Shown one piece after another: positions 24,037-32,385 of a stretch of 64,000 nt of DNA (position 1 is its first letter; each line of letters opens with the position of its first letter). The DNA is from Gordonia humi (GTDB lineage: Bacteria; Actinomycetota; Actinomycetes; Mycobacteriales; Mycobacteriaceae), in assembly GCF_014197435.1 (NCBI RefSeq), contig NZ_JACIFP010000001.1, forward strand, positions 4,154,001 to 4,218,000, in the 5' to 3' direction. The translations under genes and the position numbers were made by a program. The notes beneath the pieces were generated by a model that was given only the letters and a program-made list of their open reading frames with translations, was not told the origin of the DNA and made no database searches.

Positions 24037-25212
24037 ATGCCCTATCCCGTTCTGAACGACGACGACTCCCTCGTCGTCGACACCGCGCGCGACTTCGCTC
24101 GCAAACGTCTGGCCCCGCACTCGCTCGAGTGGGACGCCGCCAAGCACTTCCCCGTCGCCGAGATGAGGGAGGCCGCCGAACTCGGCATGGCCGGAATCTA
24201 CACCAGCGAAGACGCCGGCGGCTCCGGTCTGACACGTCTGGACGGCGTCCGGATCTTCGAGGAGCTCTCCAAAGCCGATCCGGTGACCGCCGCGTTCCTG
24301 TCGATCCACAACATGTGCACGTGGATGGTCGACACGTACGGCACATCCGAGCAGCGCAGCAGGTGGGTGCCGAAGATGGCGTCCATGGAGTTCATCGCCA
24401 GCTACTGCCTCACCGAGCCCGGTGCCGGTTCGGATGCGGCGGCACTGTCGACGTCGGCGCGCCGCGAGGGCGACGAGTACGTGCTCCGCGGGTCCAAGCA
24501 GTTCATCTCCGGCGGCGGCGTCAGCGACGTCTACGTCGTGATGGCCCGCACCGGCGACGCGGGCCCGCGCGGCATCTCGACGTTCATCGTCGAGAAGGGC
24601 GCACCGGGGCTCTCATTCGGTCCCGCGGAGGCCAAGATGGGCTGGCACAACCAGCCCACCGCGCAGGTCGTCTTCGACGAGGTCCGCGTGCCCGCCGACC
24701 AGATGATCGGCGGGCCCGACGGCGAGGGCACCGGCTTCTCGATCGCCATGAACGGGCTGAACGGCGGCCGCATCAACATCGCGGCGTGCTCGCTCGGCGG
24801 CGCGCAGGCGGCGTACGACCAGGCCGTCGCCTACGTCGCCGACCGCGAGGCGTTCGGCGCCCCGCTCATCGACGAGCCGACGATCCGCGCCACGATCGCC
24901 GATATGGCGATGAACCTGGAGGCCTCGCGCCTGATGCTGTGGCGGGCCGCCGAGGCCCTCGACGCGGGCGACCCGGACAAGGTGGAACTCTGCGCGATGG
25001 CCAAGCGCTTCGTCACCGAGGCATGCTTCACCGTCGCCGATCAGGCGTTGCAACTGCACGGCGGGTACGGATACCTGCACGAGACCGGAGTGGAGAAGAT
25101 CGTCCGCGATCTGCGCGTGAACCGCATCCTGGAAGGCACCAACGAGATCATGCGGATGGTGATCGGCCGCGCCGAAGCCGCCCGCGTCACGAACGAGAGG
25201 AAATCACGATGA
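24037..25212 (+). CDS. Acyl-CoA dehydrogenase, probable isobutyryl-CoA dehydrogenase
   Basis: A 391-residue FAD-dependent acyl-CoA dehydrogenase that would introduce the alpha-beta double bond. Motifs: YCLTEPGAGSDAAAL (FAD/substrate loop), QLHGGYGYL, and the C-terminal RILEGTNEIM containing the catalytic Glu position. The start at ATG 24037 follows a candidate operator; an earlier ATG at 24001 lies inside the half-site and is unlikely. The next gene, mmsB, overlaps by ATGA, which argues for isobutyryl-CoA (valine pathway) as the substrate rather than a straight fatty acyl-CoA. Substrate is inferred from context. Confidence 0.88.
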   Translation: MPYPVLNDDDSLVVDTARDFARKRLAPHSLEWDAAKHFPVAEMREAAELGMAGIYTSEDAGGSGLTRLDGVRIFEELSKADPVTAAFLSIHNMCTWMVDTYGTSEQRSRWVPKMASMEFIASYCLTEPGAGSDAAALSTSARREGDEYVLRGSKQFISGGGVSDVYVVMARTGDAGPRGISTFIVEKGAPGLSFGPAEAKMGWHNQPTAQVVFDEVRVPADQMIGGPDGEGTGFSIAMNGLNGGRINIAACSLGGAQAAYDQAVAYVADREAFGAPLIDEPTIRATIADMAMNLEASRLMLWRAAEALDAGDPDKVELCAMAKRFVTEACFTVADQALQLHGGYGYLHETGVEKIVRDLRVNRILEGTNEIMRMVIGRAEAARVTNERKSR

Positions 25213-26075
25213 AGATCGCTTTTGTCGGGCTGGGCAACATGGGCGGTCCGATGGCCGCGAACCTGATCTCGGCGGGCCACCAGGTGGTCGGCTTCGATCT
25301 GTCGGCCGACGCCGTCGCCGCCGCGGCCTCGCACGGGGTCACCGCGGTCGAGACCGCCGAGGCCGCCGTCGTCGACGCCGACGCGGTGATCACGATGCTG
25401 CCGAACGGCGCGATCGTGAAGTCGGTGTACGCGTCGGTGCTCCCGAACGCCAAGCCGGGTGCGGTGTTCATCGACTCGTCGACCATCTCGGTCGAGGACG
25501 CCCGCGAGGTGAACACGCAGGCGAACGCGGCGGGCATGCTGCAGGTCGACGCCCCGGTGTCCGGCGGCGTCAAGGGCGCCACCGCGGGCACCCTGGCGTT
25601 CATGGTCGGCGGCGACGACGCCTCGATCGCGGCCGCGACCCCGGTGCTCGAACCGATGGCCGGCAAGATCGTCCCGTGCGGCGGCACCGGCAACGGCCAG
25701 GCCGCCAAGCTGTGCAACAACATGGTCCTCGCGGTCCAACAGATCGCCGTCGGCGAGGCCTTCGTGCTCGCCGAGAAGCTCGGTCTGTCCGATCAGGCCC
25801 TGTACGACGTGGTGACCGGTGCGACCGGCAACTGCTGGGCCCTGCAGACCAACTGCCCCGTTCCCGGCCCGGTGCCCACCGCACCGTCGGAGAACGAGTA
25901 CAAGCCGGGCTTCGCCACGGCCCTGATGAACAAAGACCTCGGCCTGGCGATGGCGGCGGTCTCGTCCACCGGCTCGGCCGCCCCGCTGGGCACGCACGCC
26001 GCCGAGATCTACTCGGCGTTCGCCGCCGAGAACGGACATCTGGACTTCAGTGCCATAATCGAGACTTTGAAGTAG
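25209..26075 (+). CDS. mmsB: 3-hydroxyisobutyrate dehydrogenase
   Basis: A 288-residue NAD-dependent dehydrogenase of the beta-hydroxyacid family; it oxidises 3-hydroxyisobutyrate to methylmalonate semialdehyde in valine breakdown. Visible: GLGNMGGPMA Rossmann loop, DAPVSGGVKGA substrate segment, and the catalytic Lys in GQAAKLCNNM. The ATG overlaps the stop of the acyl-CoA dehydrogenase gene. With the upstream thiolase-crotonase fusion the steps acyl-CoA oxidation, hydration and alcohol oxidation are all present; a separate hydroxyisobutyryl-CoA hydrolase is not seen. Confidence 0.92.
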   Translation: MKIAFVGLGNMGGPMAANLISAGHQVVGFDLSADAVAAAASHGVTAVETAEAAVVDADAVITMLPNGAIVKSVYASVLPNAKPGAVFIDSSTISVEDAREVNTQANAAGMLQVDAPVSGGVKGATAGTLAFMVGGDDASIAAATPVLEPMAGKIVPCGGTGNGQAAKLCNNMVLAVQQIAVGEAFVLAEKLGLSDQALYDVVTGATGNCWALQTNCPVPGPVPTAPSENEYKPGFATALMNKDLGLAMAAVSSTGSAAPLGTHAAEIYSAFAAENGHLDFSAIIETLK

Positions 26076-26098
26076 TTCGATCTGACGAGGAGTGGGCC

Positions 26099-26593
26099 GT
26101 GCGAGACGATGGCGACCCGATCGCACGGGCCCGTTCCAATTGGGAGTCCGCCGGGTGGGGCGGCGCGACCGCCGACGGCATGGAGGCCGTGACCTCGGTG
26201 ATGCGCGCGCATCAGATCATGCTGGCGCGCGTCGAATCGGAGCTCAAGCCGTTCGGGCTCACCTTCGCTCGATTCGAGCTGCTGCGCCTGCTCGCATTCA
26301 GCCGCCAGGGCGCACTTCCCATCTCGAAGGCCAGCAACCTGCTCCAGGTGCACGTGTCGTCGGCGACGAGCGCCGTCGCACGTCTCGTCGACGCCGGACT
26401 CGTGGAACGCCGACCGCATCCGACCGACGGACGCACCACCCTCGTCGCCCTCACCGACGACGGCCGCGAACTCGTCGAGAAGGCGACGATCGCACTGAAC
26501 GCCGTCTTCGCCGACATCGGGATGCCCGCCGACCAGTCGCGCGCGATGGTCGAGGCCATCCGCACCCTGCGACACACGAACGGCGATTTCTGA
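26099..26593 (+). CDS. MarR family transcriptional regulator
   Basis: A 164-residue winged-helix regulator. The core runs from about residue 30, with LTFARFELLRLLAFSRQG, the recognition region LLQVHVSSATSAVARLVDAG, and the wing RRPHPTDGRTTLVALTDDG. It starts with GTG 26099 behind GAGGAG and follows mmsB by 23 bases, so it is probably the last gene of the valine-type operon. It is the best candidate to bind the palindrome at 24008-24023. Ligand unknown; an acyl-CoA or pathway acid would be usual. Confidence 0.88.
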   Translation: MRDDGDPIARARSNWESAGWGGATADGMEAVTSVMRAHQIMLARVESELKPFGLTFARFELLRLLAFSRQGALPISKASNLLQVHVSSATSAVARLVDAGLVERRPHPTDGRTTLVALTDDGRELVEKATIALNAVFADIGMPADQSRAMVEAIRTLRHTNGDF

Positions 26594-26731
26594 ACGCGTC
26601 CAGTGTTCGGCCCGTCGGGAAGCTATCCCGGCACGATCCGTCGAACACGGGTACCGTCGAGTGTGTCGCCCAGACGGGCGACGCGGCCCAGGGCTCTGGG
26701 CCGGTCACGATTTCACGGGAGGGCTTCACAC

Positions 26732-26941
26732 ATGGGAATCGCCGACGACGCGCAGAACAAGACCGACGACCTGAAGGGGCGCGCCAAGGAGGCCGCCGGT
26801 GCGGTAACCGGCGACGACGACCTGAAGAACGAAGGTAAGGCCGATCAGGGTCTCGCTGCCGCTCGTGAGAAGGTCACCGAGGTGGCCGACAAGGTGAAGG
26901 ACGGCATCGACTCCGTCAAGGACAAGCTCACCGACCGCTGA
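26732..26941 (+). CDS. CsbD-like stress-response protein
   Basis: A 69-residue, highly charged, Cys-free protein of the CsbD type: DDAQNKTDDLKGRAKEAAG near the N-terminus followed by GDDDLKNEGKADQ, the hallmark block, then an amphipathic Lys/Asp helix. Members accumulate under general stress; their molecular role is not known. ATG 26732 has GGGAGGG upstream. The 138-base gap before it holds a GGGTAC that could be part of a stress promoter, but I could not place a matching -35 element. Confidence 0.85.
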   Translation: MGIADDAQNKTDDLKGRAKEAAGAVTGDDDLKNEGKADQGLAAAREKVTEVADKVKDGIDSVKDKLTDR

Positions 26942-26967
26942 CGCCGCGGCGACAGCATCAGGCGAGA

Positions 26968-27000
26968 CGGCCGCCGACCGCACCACGCGGTCGGCGGCCG
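26968..27000. terminator. Bidirectional hairpin terminator, csbD-like / guanidinium exporter
   Basis: Perfect 14-base-pair stem (26968-26981 with 26987-27000) and a 5-base loop ACCAC between the convergent genes ending at 26941 (plus) and 27031 (minus). Confidence 0.85.
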
Positions 27001-27006
27001 TCGTCG

Positions 27007-27050
27007 CGTCACGAGACCGGTTTCAGGGCGTCACGAGACCAGTTTCAGGC
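27007..27050. repeat. 22-bp tandem duplication covering the exporter 3' end
   Basis: CGTCACGAGACC plus ten further bases occurs at 27007-27028 and, with two changes, at 27029-27050. The second copy contains the last codons and stop codon of the exporter gene; the first is untranslated. It appears to be a small local duplication and creates a second, non-used gene end. Confidence 0.7.
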
Positions 27051-27345
27051 CGATCACACCGGCGACGATCACGACGATGCACAGGATCTTGAGGACGTTG
27101 GCCGATTCGGCCCCGGTCAGCATTCCGTACGCGACGGTGACGGTGGCGCCGATACCGACCCAGATCGCATACGCGGTGCCGGTCGGCAGGTCGCGCATCG
27201 CATAGGCCAGGCCGCCCATGCTGACGATCAGCCCGACGACGAATACGATGGTCGGTGTAAGACGATGCAGGCCTTCGGATCTGCCGAGGGCCGTCGCCCA
27301 TACGGCTTCGAAGAGTCCGGAGATGACGAGCACGATCCAGGACAC
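27031..27345 (-). CDS. gdx: Guanidinium exporter of the SMR family (Gdx/SugE)
   Basis: A 104-residue, four-helix small multidrug resistance protein. The starting SWIVLVISGLFEAVWATALG contains the essential membrane Glu (E13) with the W-A that marks the Gdx (formerly SugE) branch, and the middle LPTGTAYAIWVGIGA is the dimer-forming helix. Gdx proteins exchange guanidinium for protons across the inner membrane as dual-topology dimers. The guanidine-III riboswitch directly upstream makes the guanidinium assignment strong. GTG 27345 is the start, with GGAG six bases ahead; that ribosome-binding site lies in the riboswitch hairpin. Confidence 0.93.
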   Translation of the reverse strand: MSWIVLVISGLFEAVWATALGRSEGLHRLTPTIVFVVGLIVSMGGLAYAMRDLPTGTAYAIWVGIGATVTVAYGMLTGAESANVLKILCIVVIVAGVIGLKLVS

Positions 27346-27346
27346 G

Positions 27347-27362
27347 GGAGACTCCAGTCTCC
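27347..27362 (-). promoter_or_regulatory. Hairpin over the exporter ribosome-binding site
   Basis: A perfect inverted repeat, GGAGACT-GG-AGTCTCC on the minus strand, lies between the riboswitch and the GTG. Its left arm uses the last two bases of riboswitch stem P2, and its right arm plus loop contain the GGAG that serves as ribosome-binding site. The two folds therefore compete: with guanidine bound, P2 forms and the hairpin is weakened, which would free the site. This is inferred from base pairing. Confidence 0.7.
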
Positions 27363-27401
27363 ACCGTCTTGTCGCGGACCGGGTACGGCGGGCTCGTCCG
27401 G
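27361..27401 (-). ncRNA. Guanidine-III (ykkC-III) riboswitch
   Basis: The 41 bases on the minus strand follow the guanidine-III consensus almost base for base: CCGGACGAG, then CGCCGTACCCGGTC, then GACAAGACGG. P1 forms from the first CCGG with the later CCGG, and P2 from CCGCCGT with ACGGTGG, giving the class III pseudoknot. It ends 15 bases before the start codon of a Gdx-type exporter, the known target of this riboswitch class. Motif, strand, distance and target all agree. Confidence 0.94.
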
Positions 27402-27510
27402 GGCCGCCGATGCGGCCACGTCGACCAGATTACCCAGTCCGGGCGCCCGGTCAATGGCGGCGGCCGGTGGATTGGGTCACCATGGTGGGCGAGCGACGAA
27501 AGGTGCTGTC

Positions 27511-27843
27511 ATGACCGGACCCGACAAGGGAGGTCGCGGGCCGATCGGGCCCGACGACATCGACTGGTTCACGCGGGAGGCGACCGACGGACTACGCCGG
27601 ATGGTCGGCCAGTTCGTGGAGAGCCAGCTGCGCGACAAGCCGATTCGCGAACCACGACCGACGCGACCGGATCCCGCCCCGGCGACCGACGGCGGCGTGT
27701 GGGCGATCGTCGTCGACGACGGCGCCTCGGATCGTGTGCACAGTCTGTACGCGTCCGAGCTCGACGCGCTGCGCGCCAACGCCGACAACGTCGACCCGCG
27801 GCGAACCGTCCGCTTCCTCGTCTTCGGAGAGCCCGTGGAGTAG
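27511..27843 (+). CDS. Conserved-looking hypothetical protein
   Basis: A 110-residue soluble protein without signal peptide. The first half is basic and Pro/Arg-rich around residues 40-60; the second half (GGVWAIVVDDG, then VHSLYASELDALRANAD, ending VRFLVFGEPVE) has the alternating pattern of a small alpha/beta domain. ATG 27511 follows GAAAGG. I do not recognise the family. Third-position G/C bias is strong, which supports coding. Its ATG lies about 110 bases from the start of the divergent riboswitch on the other strand. Confidence 0.6.
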   Translation: MTGPDKGGRGPIGPDDIDWFTREATDGLRRMVGQFVESQLRDKPIREPRPTRPDPAPATDGGVWAIVVDDGASDRVHSLYASELDALRANADNVDPRRTVRFLVFGEPVE

Positions 27844-27931
27844 CGGGTCCTCTTCCGCCGGGCGGGTAGCGGTGGGGATCTCCGCGGGAAGGCGGCCGGC
27901 GAAGAACGGGGGGCCTGCGCGTGCGGACCGC

Positions 27932-28570
27932 TCAGACGAGGCCGGCCTGGACGGCGACGACCGCGGCCTGCACGCGCGAGGGTGCGTCGAGCTTCATCAG
28001 GACGCGGGACACGTGCGTCTTCACGGTCGACTCCCCGATGTCGAGACGGCGAGCGATCTGTGCATTCGACAGTCCCGCCCCGATACCCGCCAAGACGTCG
28101 CGTTCACGGTCGGTGAGCTCGGCCAGGTCCGGCCCGGCGACGGCGGGACGCCCTCGCATGGCGTCGACGACGACGCGCGTCACCTCGGCGTCGAGCACGG
28201 CGTCGCCCGCCGCGACCCGCAGGGTCCCGTCGACGAGCTCCCTGCCGGACGCCGTCTTCAGCAGGAATCCCGCGGCGCCCGCCGACAGGGACTCCAGGAC
28301 GTAGTCGTCCAGACCGAACGTCGTCAAGACCAGGACCCGCACGTCGGTCTGCTCGGTGACTGCCGCGGTCGCCGCGATTCCGTCGACCTTCGGCATGCGC
28401 ACGTCCATGAGGACGACGTCCGGACGCAGCTCGTTCGCCAGGCGCACGGCGGCGTCGCCGTCGGCGGCCTCCCCGATCACGGTGATCTCCCCGGACGCCT
28501 CGAGCACCATGCGGAGTCCTTCGCGGACCGCCGCGTGGTCGTCGGCCAGCACCACCCTGACTCGGCTCAT
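27932..28570 (-). CDS. NarL/FixJ-type response regulator
   Basis: A 212-residue two-domain regulator. The receiver has the acidic pair ADDH, phospho-acceptor Asp in DVVLMDVRMP, and Lys in FLLKTASG; the C-terminal LuxR-type HTH has LTDRERDVLAGIGAGLSNAQIA and TVKTHVSRVLMKL. It lies 27 bases downstream of its kinase gene (28598), so the two form one operon. Target genes unknown; the four genes around it give no clear clue. Confidence 0.93.
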   Translation of the reverse strand: MSRVRVVLADDHAAVREGLRMVLEASGEITVIGEAADGDAAVRLANELRPDVVLMDVRMPKVDGIAATAAVTEQTDVRVLVLTTFGLDDYVLESLSAGAAGFLLKTASGRELVDGTLRVAAGDAVLDAEVTRVVVDAMRGRPAVAGPDLAELTDRERDVLAGIGAGLSNAQIARRLDIGESTVKTHVSRVLMKLDAPSRVQAAVVAVQAGLV

Positions 28571-28597
28571 CGTCTCCCTCTCATCGTCGCCTTCTCG

Positions 28598-29740
28598 TCA
28601 CGGAGTCTCCCCCGCTCGGGAGTCTCCCCTGCTCGGAATCGTCGCCGTCACCGTCCACACCCGCCCGACCGCTCCCCCCTCGGCGCGCCCGCCGACGCTC
28701 GCCGCGCGAATCGCCATGTTCGTCGAGCCTCGCCCGGCGCCGCGCGGCGTCGCCGAGATCCGATTGCTCACCGTCAACCGCACGTGATCGACATCGACCT
28801 CGACGCGCACGGACACCGGGTTGCCCGGCGCATGTCTGGTCGCGTTCGCCAGCGCCTCCCCCGCGATCCTCGTCAGCACCGCCTCGGTCCGCCGCGGCAG
28901 ACCGGCCGGATCACCGTCGACGGTCACCGTCGAACCGACCGCGTCGGCGGCGGCGATCAACGGATCGAGCGACGACCAGCGAACCGTCGTCGTCTCGTCG
29001 CCGTCGGCGGCCAAGACGTCGATCATGGCGCGGAGTTCGGCCAGGCCCGCAAGGCTGTTCGAACGGATCGAATCGACGATCGGCCCCGGGTCCGCGGCGT
29101 CGCGCGCGGCTTCGGCGAGGATCGCGATGGCTGACACGTGACCCGCGACGGTGTCGTGCAGTTCGCGCGAGAGCCGCCGCCGCTCGTCGGCGAGCGCCGC
29201 GGTCCGGTCGGCCTCGGCCTGTGAGATCGCCGCCGCCTTCTCCGCCTCGACGGCCCGCCGCGCCGCGATCATCGACTGTGCGTACGTGACCGGCGACAAC
29301 AGGAACGCGATACCGACCAGCCCGATCAGGATGCCGACCTGCACACTGCCGACGACCACGCCCGCAACCGCCAGGCCGAGCGTGACGGCACCGCTCGTCG
29401 CCACGACGACGCGGCGCACCGTCGGCGAACCCCGGGCGGCACACAAGAACACGATGTCCGACATCGCGATCCACAACGGCAGCGACGGCCCCCACCAGGC
29501 GTCGAGGCCGAGCAGAACGCACATCGCCGCGAACGCCGCCGCGGGCCGGAGCTGAGCAGACAGCTGGATCACCAGCGCGGCCACGAGCAGTACGAGTTTG
29601 GCGTACCACGGGTACGCGTCGTGGTCGGAGAAGAACGTGAAGGCGCCGCACACCCACAGCAGGAGACCGACGGCGAACGTACCGACGGCGACGAGGCCGG
29701 CCGACCTCGACAGACCGGACACGGGCGGGACAGACTTCAT
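28598..29740 (-). CDS. Sensor histidine kinase (HisKA_3 type)
   Basis: A 380-residue membrane sensor. Five to six predicted helices in the first 150 residues are followed by a coiled linker rich in Ala/Glu, the dimerisation box RELHDTVAGHVS with the phospho-acceptor His, and a HATPase domain (EALANATRHAPGNPV, then GRGSTNMAIRA). The ORF reads back to 29827, but ATG 29740 fits the membrane start and has GGAG upstream. It partners the response regulator just downstream. The signal is unknown; there is no large extracellular domain, which suggests sensing in or at the membrane. Confidence 0.92.
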   Translation of the reverse strand: MKSVPPVSGLSRSAGLVAVGTFAVGLLLWVCGAFTFFSDHDAYPWYAKLVLLVAALVIQLSAQLRPAAAFAAMCVLLGLDAWWGPSLPLWIAMSDIVFLCAARGSPTVRRVVVATSGAVTLGLAVAGVVVGSVQVGILIGLVGIAFLLSPVTYAQSMIAARRAVEAEKAAAISQAEADRTAALADERRRLSRELHDTVAGHVSAIAILAEAARDAADPGPIVDSIRSNSLAGLAELRAMIDVLAADGDETTTVRWSSLDPLIAAADAVGSTVTVDGDPAGLPRRTEAVLTRIAGEALANATRHAPGNPVSVRVEVDVDHVRLTVSNRISATPRGAGRGSTNMAIRAASVGGRAEGGAVGRVWTVTATIPSRGDSRAGETP

Positions 29741-29850
29741 CGTCTCCACTACAGCACAGCGACGACGCGTCCGGGTCCCCCTGAAGGAGGACCCCCGGCC
29801 GACCGATCGGCCGATGCGGACGGACACGCACTCGCGCGAGAGTCGACGAT

Positions 29851-30387
29851 ATGAACAGTCCCGTCCTGATGACCATCGCCGCCTGCGAGATCGGCTTCTG
29901 GGTCTTCGTCCTCGGTGGCCTCGCTCTGCGGTACCTCGCTCGCAGGCCGGGACCGTCGGCGATCGTCTTGGCGTGCGTGCCGCTGATCGACGTGGTGCTG
30001 CTCGTCGCCGTCGCCGTCGACCTGGCGCGGGGCGGCGAGGTGGAGTTCGCGCACCGCCTCGCGCCGATCTACCTCGGCGTCACGATCATGTTCGGCCCTC
30101 GGATGATCGCGTGGACCGACGCGCGGTTCGCGCACCGCTTCGCCGACGGTCCCGTCCCGCACAAGGTGCCGAAGACCGGACCGGAACGCCGCCGGTACGA
30201 GTGGGCCGACTTCGGCCGCTGGCTCGGCGCCGTCGCGGTCGCCGCGGCGATCACCGGGCTGCTCGGGTTCACCGTCGCCGACACCGCCCAACGCGAGGCG
30301 CTGTTCGGCGGCCTCGGGATGCTCGGCGTGGTGACCGTCATCTGGCTCCTGACCGGCCCGATCTGGTACACATTCGGCCGCGACTGA
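29851..30387 (+). CDS. Membrane protein, unknown function
   Basis: A 178-residue protein with about five predicted membrane helices: two in residues 5-60, one around 70-88, and two in the last 60 residues, with a charged cytoplasmic loop near 95-125 (RFADGPVPHKVPKTGPERR). The layout resembles small conserved actinobacterial membrane proteins without an assigned role. ATG 29851 is the only reasonable start. It is divergent from the histidine kinase gene, separated by 110 bases, and ends three bases before the convergent enoyl-CoA hydratase gene. Confidence 0.8.
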   Translation: MNSPVLMTIAACEIGFWVFVLGGLALRYLARRPGPSAIVLACVPLIDVVLLVAVAVDLARGGEVEFAHRLAPIYLGVTIMFGPRMIAWTDARFAHRFADGPVPHKVPKTGPERRRYEWADFGRWLGAVAVAAAITGLLGFTVADTAQREALFGGLGMLGVVTVIWLLTGPIWYTFGRD

Positions 30388-30390
30388 GAC

Positions 30391-31155
<765 letters not shown>

Positions 31156-31198
31156 GGCCCGAGGGTAGGCCCGACCGGTGCGTTCGCGCAGGCGGTTC

Positions 31199-32182
31199 TC
31201 AGTCCCCGAAGACGTCGAGGCGCCGGGGCTCCTCAATCACCGAGTAGTGCGAGGCGTCTCCGGTGACGATCTCGCTGCCGCGCCCGTCCACACCCACCGG
31301 GACGTCTCCGGCGAGCGTGATGCGGTGCAGCTTGCGCTCCTGCGCACCGAAGTCGGCGATGCCGTAGTGCTGAGTGGCCCGGTTGTCCCAGATCGCGACG
31401 TCGCCGAGACTCCAGTTCCAGCGGAAGGTGTTCTCCAGTTTGATGATCCGGTTCTGCAGGAGCTGGTAGACGGCGCTGAACTCGGCCGGCTTGAGCCCGA
31501 CGAACTCCTTCACGAAGTGTCCCAGGAGCAGCGTCCGCTCGCCGGTCTCCGGGTGGACCCGGACCACGGGGTGAAGGGTCTGGTACTCCTTGCTCGTGAA
31601 CTCCTCGTAGTGCACCACGCGTCGCCCGGCCTCGGTGTCGTCGATGTCGACGTCGTTGGTCACGTAGTCGTAGAAGTTGGTGTGCTTGGCCCACAGGGTG
31701 TCGACGAACGCCTTGAGGCTGTCGGGCAGCTGGTCGTAGGCCGCGGTGGTCGACGCCCAGGTGGTGGCGCCGCCCCAGGTCGGGAGGTTGACCGCGCGCA
31801 GGATGGAAGCCTTGGGGATGCGGTCGACGAACGAGACGTCGGTGTGCCAGCTGTTGGCCGCGCCCTCGATCGTCAGGAGCTGATCGCCCCGCGAGGTCAC
31901 CGTCGGGTGCGGCAGCGTCGGATCGCCGAGCAGCTGTGCGAACGCGTACTGGGTGTCGTCGTCGAGGTGGTTCTGACCGGTGAACACGATCGCCTTGTTC
32001 ACGGCCAAGGCCAGCCGGATCGCCTCGACCTGTGCCGCGGGCACGTCGCCGCCGAGTCTCACGCCGCCGATACGGGCGCCGATGTGCTCGCCGAGCTTGT
32101 CGACGGTGATCCCGGCGTCGGCGTACACCGCCTGCACGGCCAGATCACGATCGGTGGAATTGGAAATGGAAGTGACAGTCAT
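31199..32182 (-). CDS. atsK: Fe(II)/2-oxoglutarate alkylsulfatase dioxygenase (Rv3406/AtsK-like)
   Basis: A 327-residue TauD-family dioxygenase that would split alkyl sulfate esters oxidatively into aldehyde and sulfate, using 2-oxoglutarate and oxygen. The iron ligands are in SWHTDVSF (His, Asp) and ATQHYGI (distal His), and the 2-oxoglutarate Arg is in KLHRITL. Long identical runs with Mycobacterium tuberculosis Rv3406, a proven alkylsulfatase, are visible (for example VVRVHPETGERTLL and GDVAIWDNRATQH). ATG 32182 has AAAGGCGAG ahead. It lies downstream of the arylsulfatase gene on the same strand, supporting a sulfur-scavenging role. It carries an unusual C-terminal extension of about 20 residues. 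Confidence 0.88.
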   Translation of the reverse strand: MTVTSISNSTDRDLAVQAVYADAGITVDKLGEHIGARIGGVRLGGDVPAAQVEAIRLALAVNKAIVFTGQNHLDDDTQYAFAQLLGDPTLPHPTVTSRGDQLLTIEGAANSWHTDVSFVDRIPKASILRAVNLPTWGGATTWASTTAAYDQLPDSLKAFVDTLWAKHTNFYDYVTNDVDIDDTEAGRRVVHYEEFTSKEYQTLHPVVRVHPETGERTLLLGHFVKEFVGLKPAEFSAVYQLLQNRIIKLENTFRWNWSLGDVAIWDNRATQHYGIADFGAQERKLHRITLAGDVPVGVDGRGSEIVTGDASHYSVIEEPRRLDVFGD

Positions 32183-32265
32183 CGTCTCGCCTTTCATCGG
32201 GCAGCCGGAAATACACCCCGGCCATGGGAGCGGGTGAAATGAAAACAGCGGAATCAATGAGACAT

Positions 32266-32279
32266 TCTCGTATTCGAGA
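32266..32279. promoter_or_regulatory. Inverted repeat TCTCG-TATT-CGAGA upstream of alkylsulfatase
   Basis: Five-base arms with a 4-base spacer, 84 bases before the ATG at 32182, within an A/T-rich 203-base gap (32183-32385). A similar CTCG...CTCGAG arrangement lies at 34743-34755 in the divergent gap before the arylsulfatase gene. They might be sites for one sulfur regulator. Arms are short, so this stays tentative. Nothing else is evident in the gap. Confidence 0.3.
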
Positions 32280-32385
32280 TCCGCCGGCGGATATTGCGGG
32301 ATTACCTTTTCGGTGACCTCAGTCAATCACGGGATCAGGTATTCGTCCCACAGTTGAATTCACGGTGATCGAAAACCCGGTGAGG

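Noticed and set aside
24862..26064. Long open frames opposite and beside mmsB and the acyl-CoA dehydrogenase
   Set aside because: They overlap well-supported genes fully and show no start signal or motif.
26594..26731. Stress sigma factor promoter before the csbD-like gene
   Set aside because: A GGGTAC is present but no -35 element lies at a suitable distance.
27844..27931. RNA gene between the hypothetical and the response regulator gene
   Set aside because: G-rich but no cloverleaf or other stable conserved fold could be drawn.
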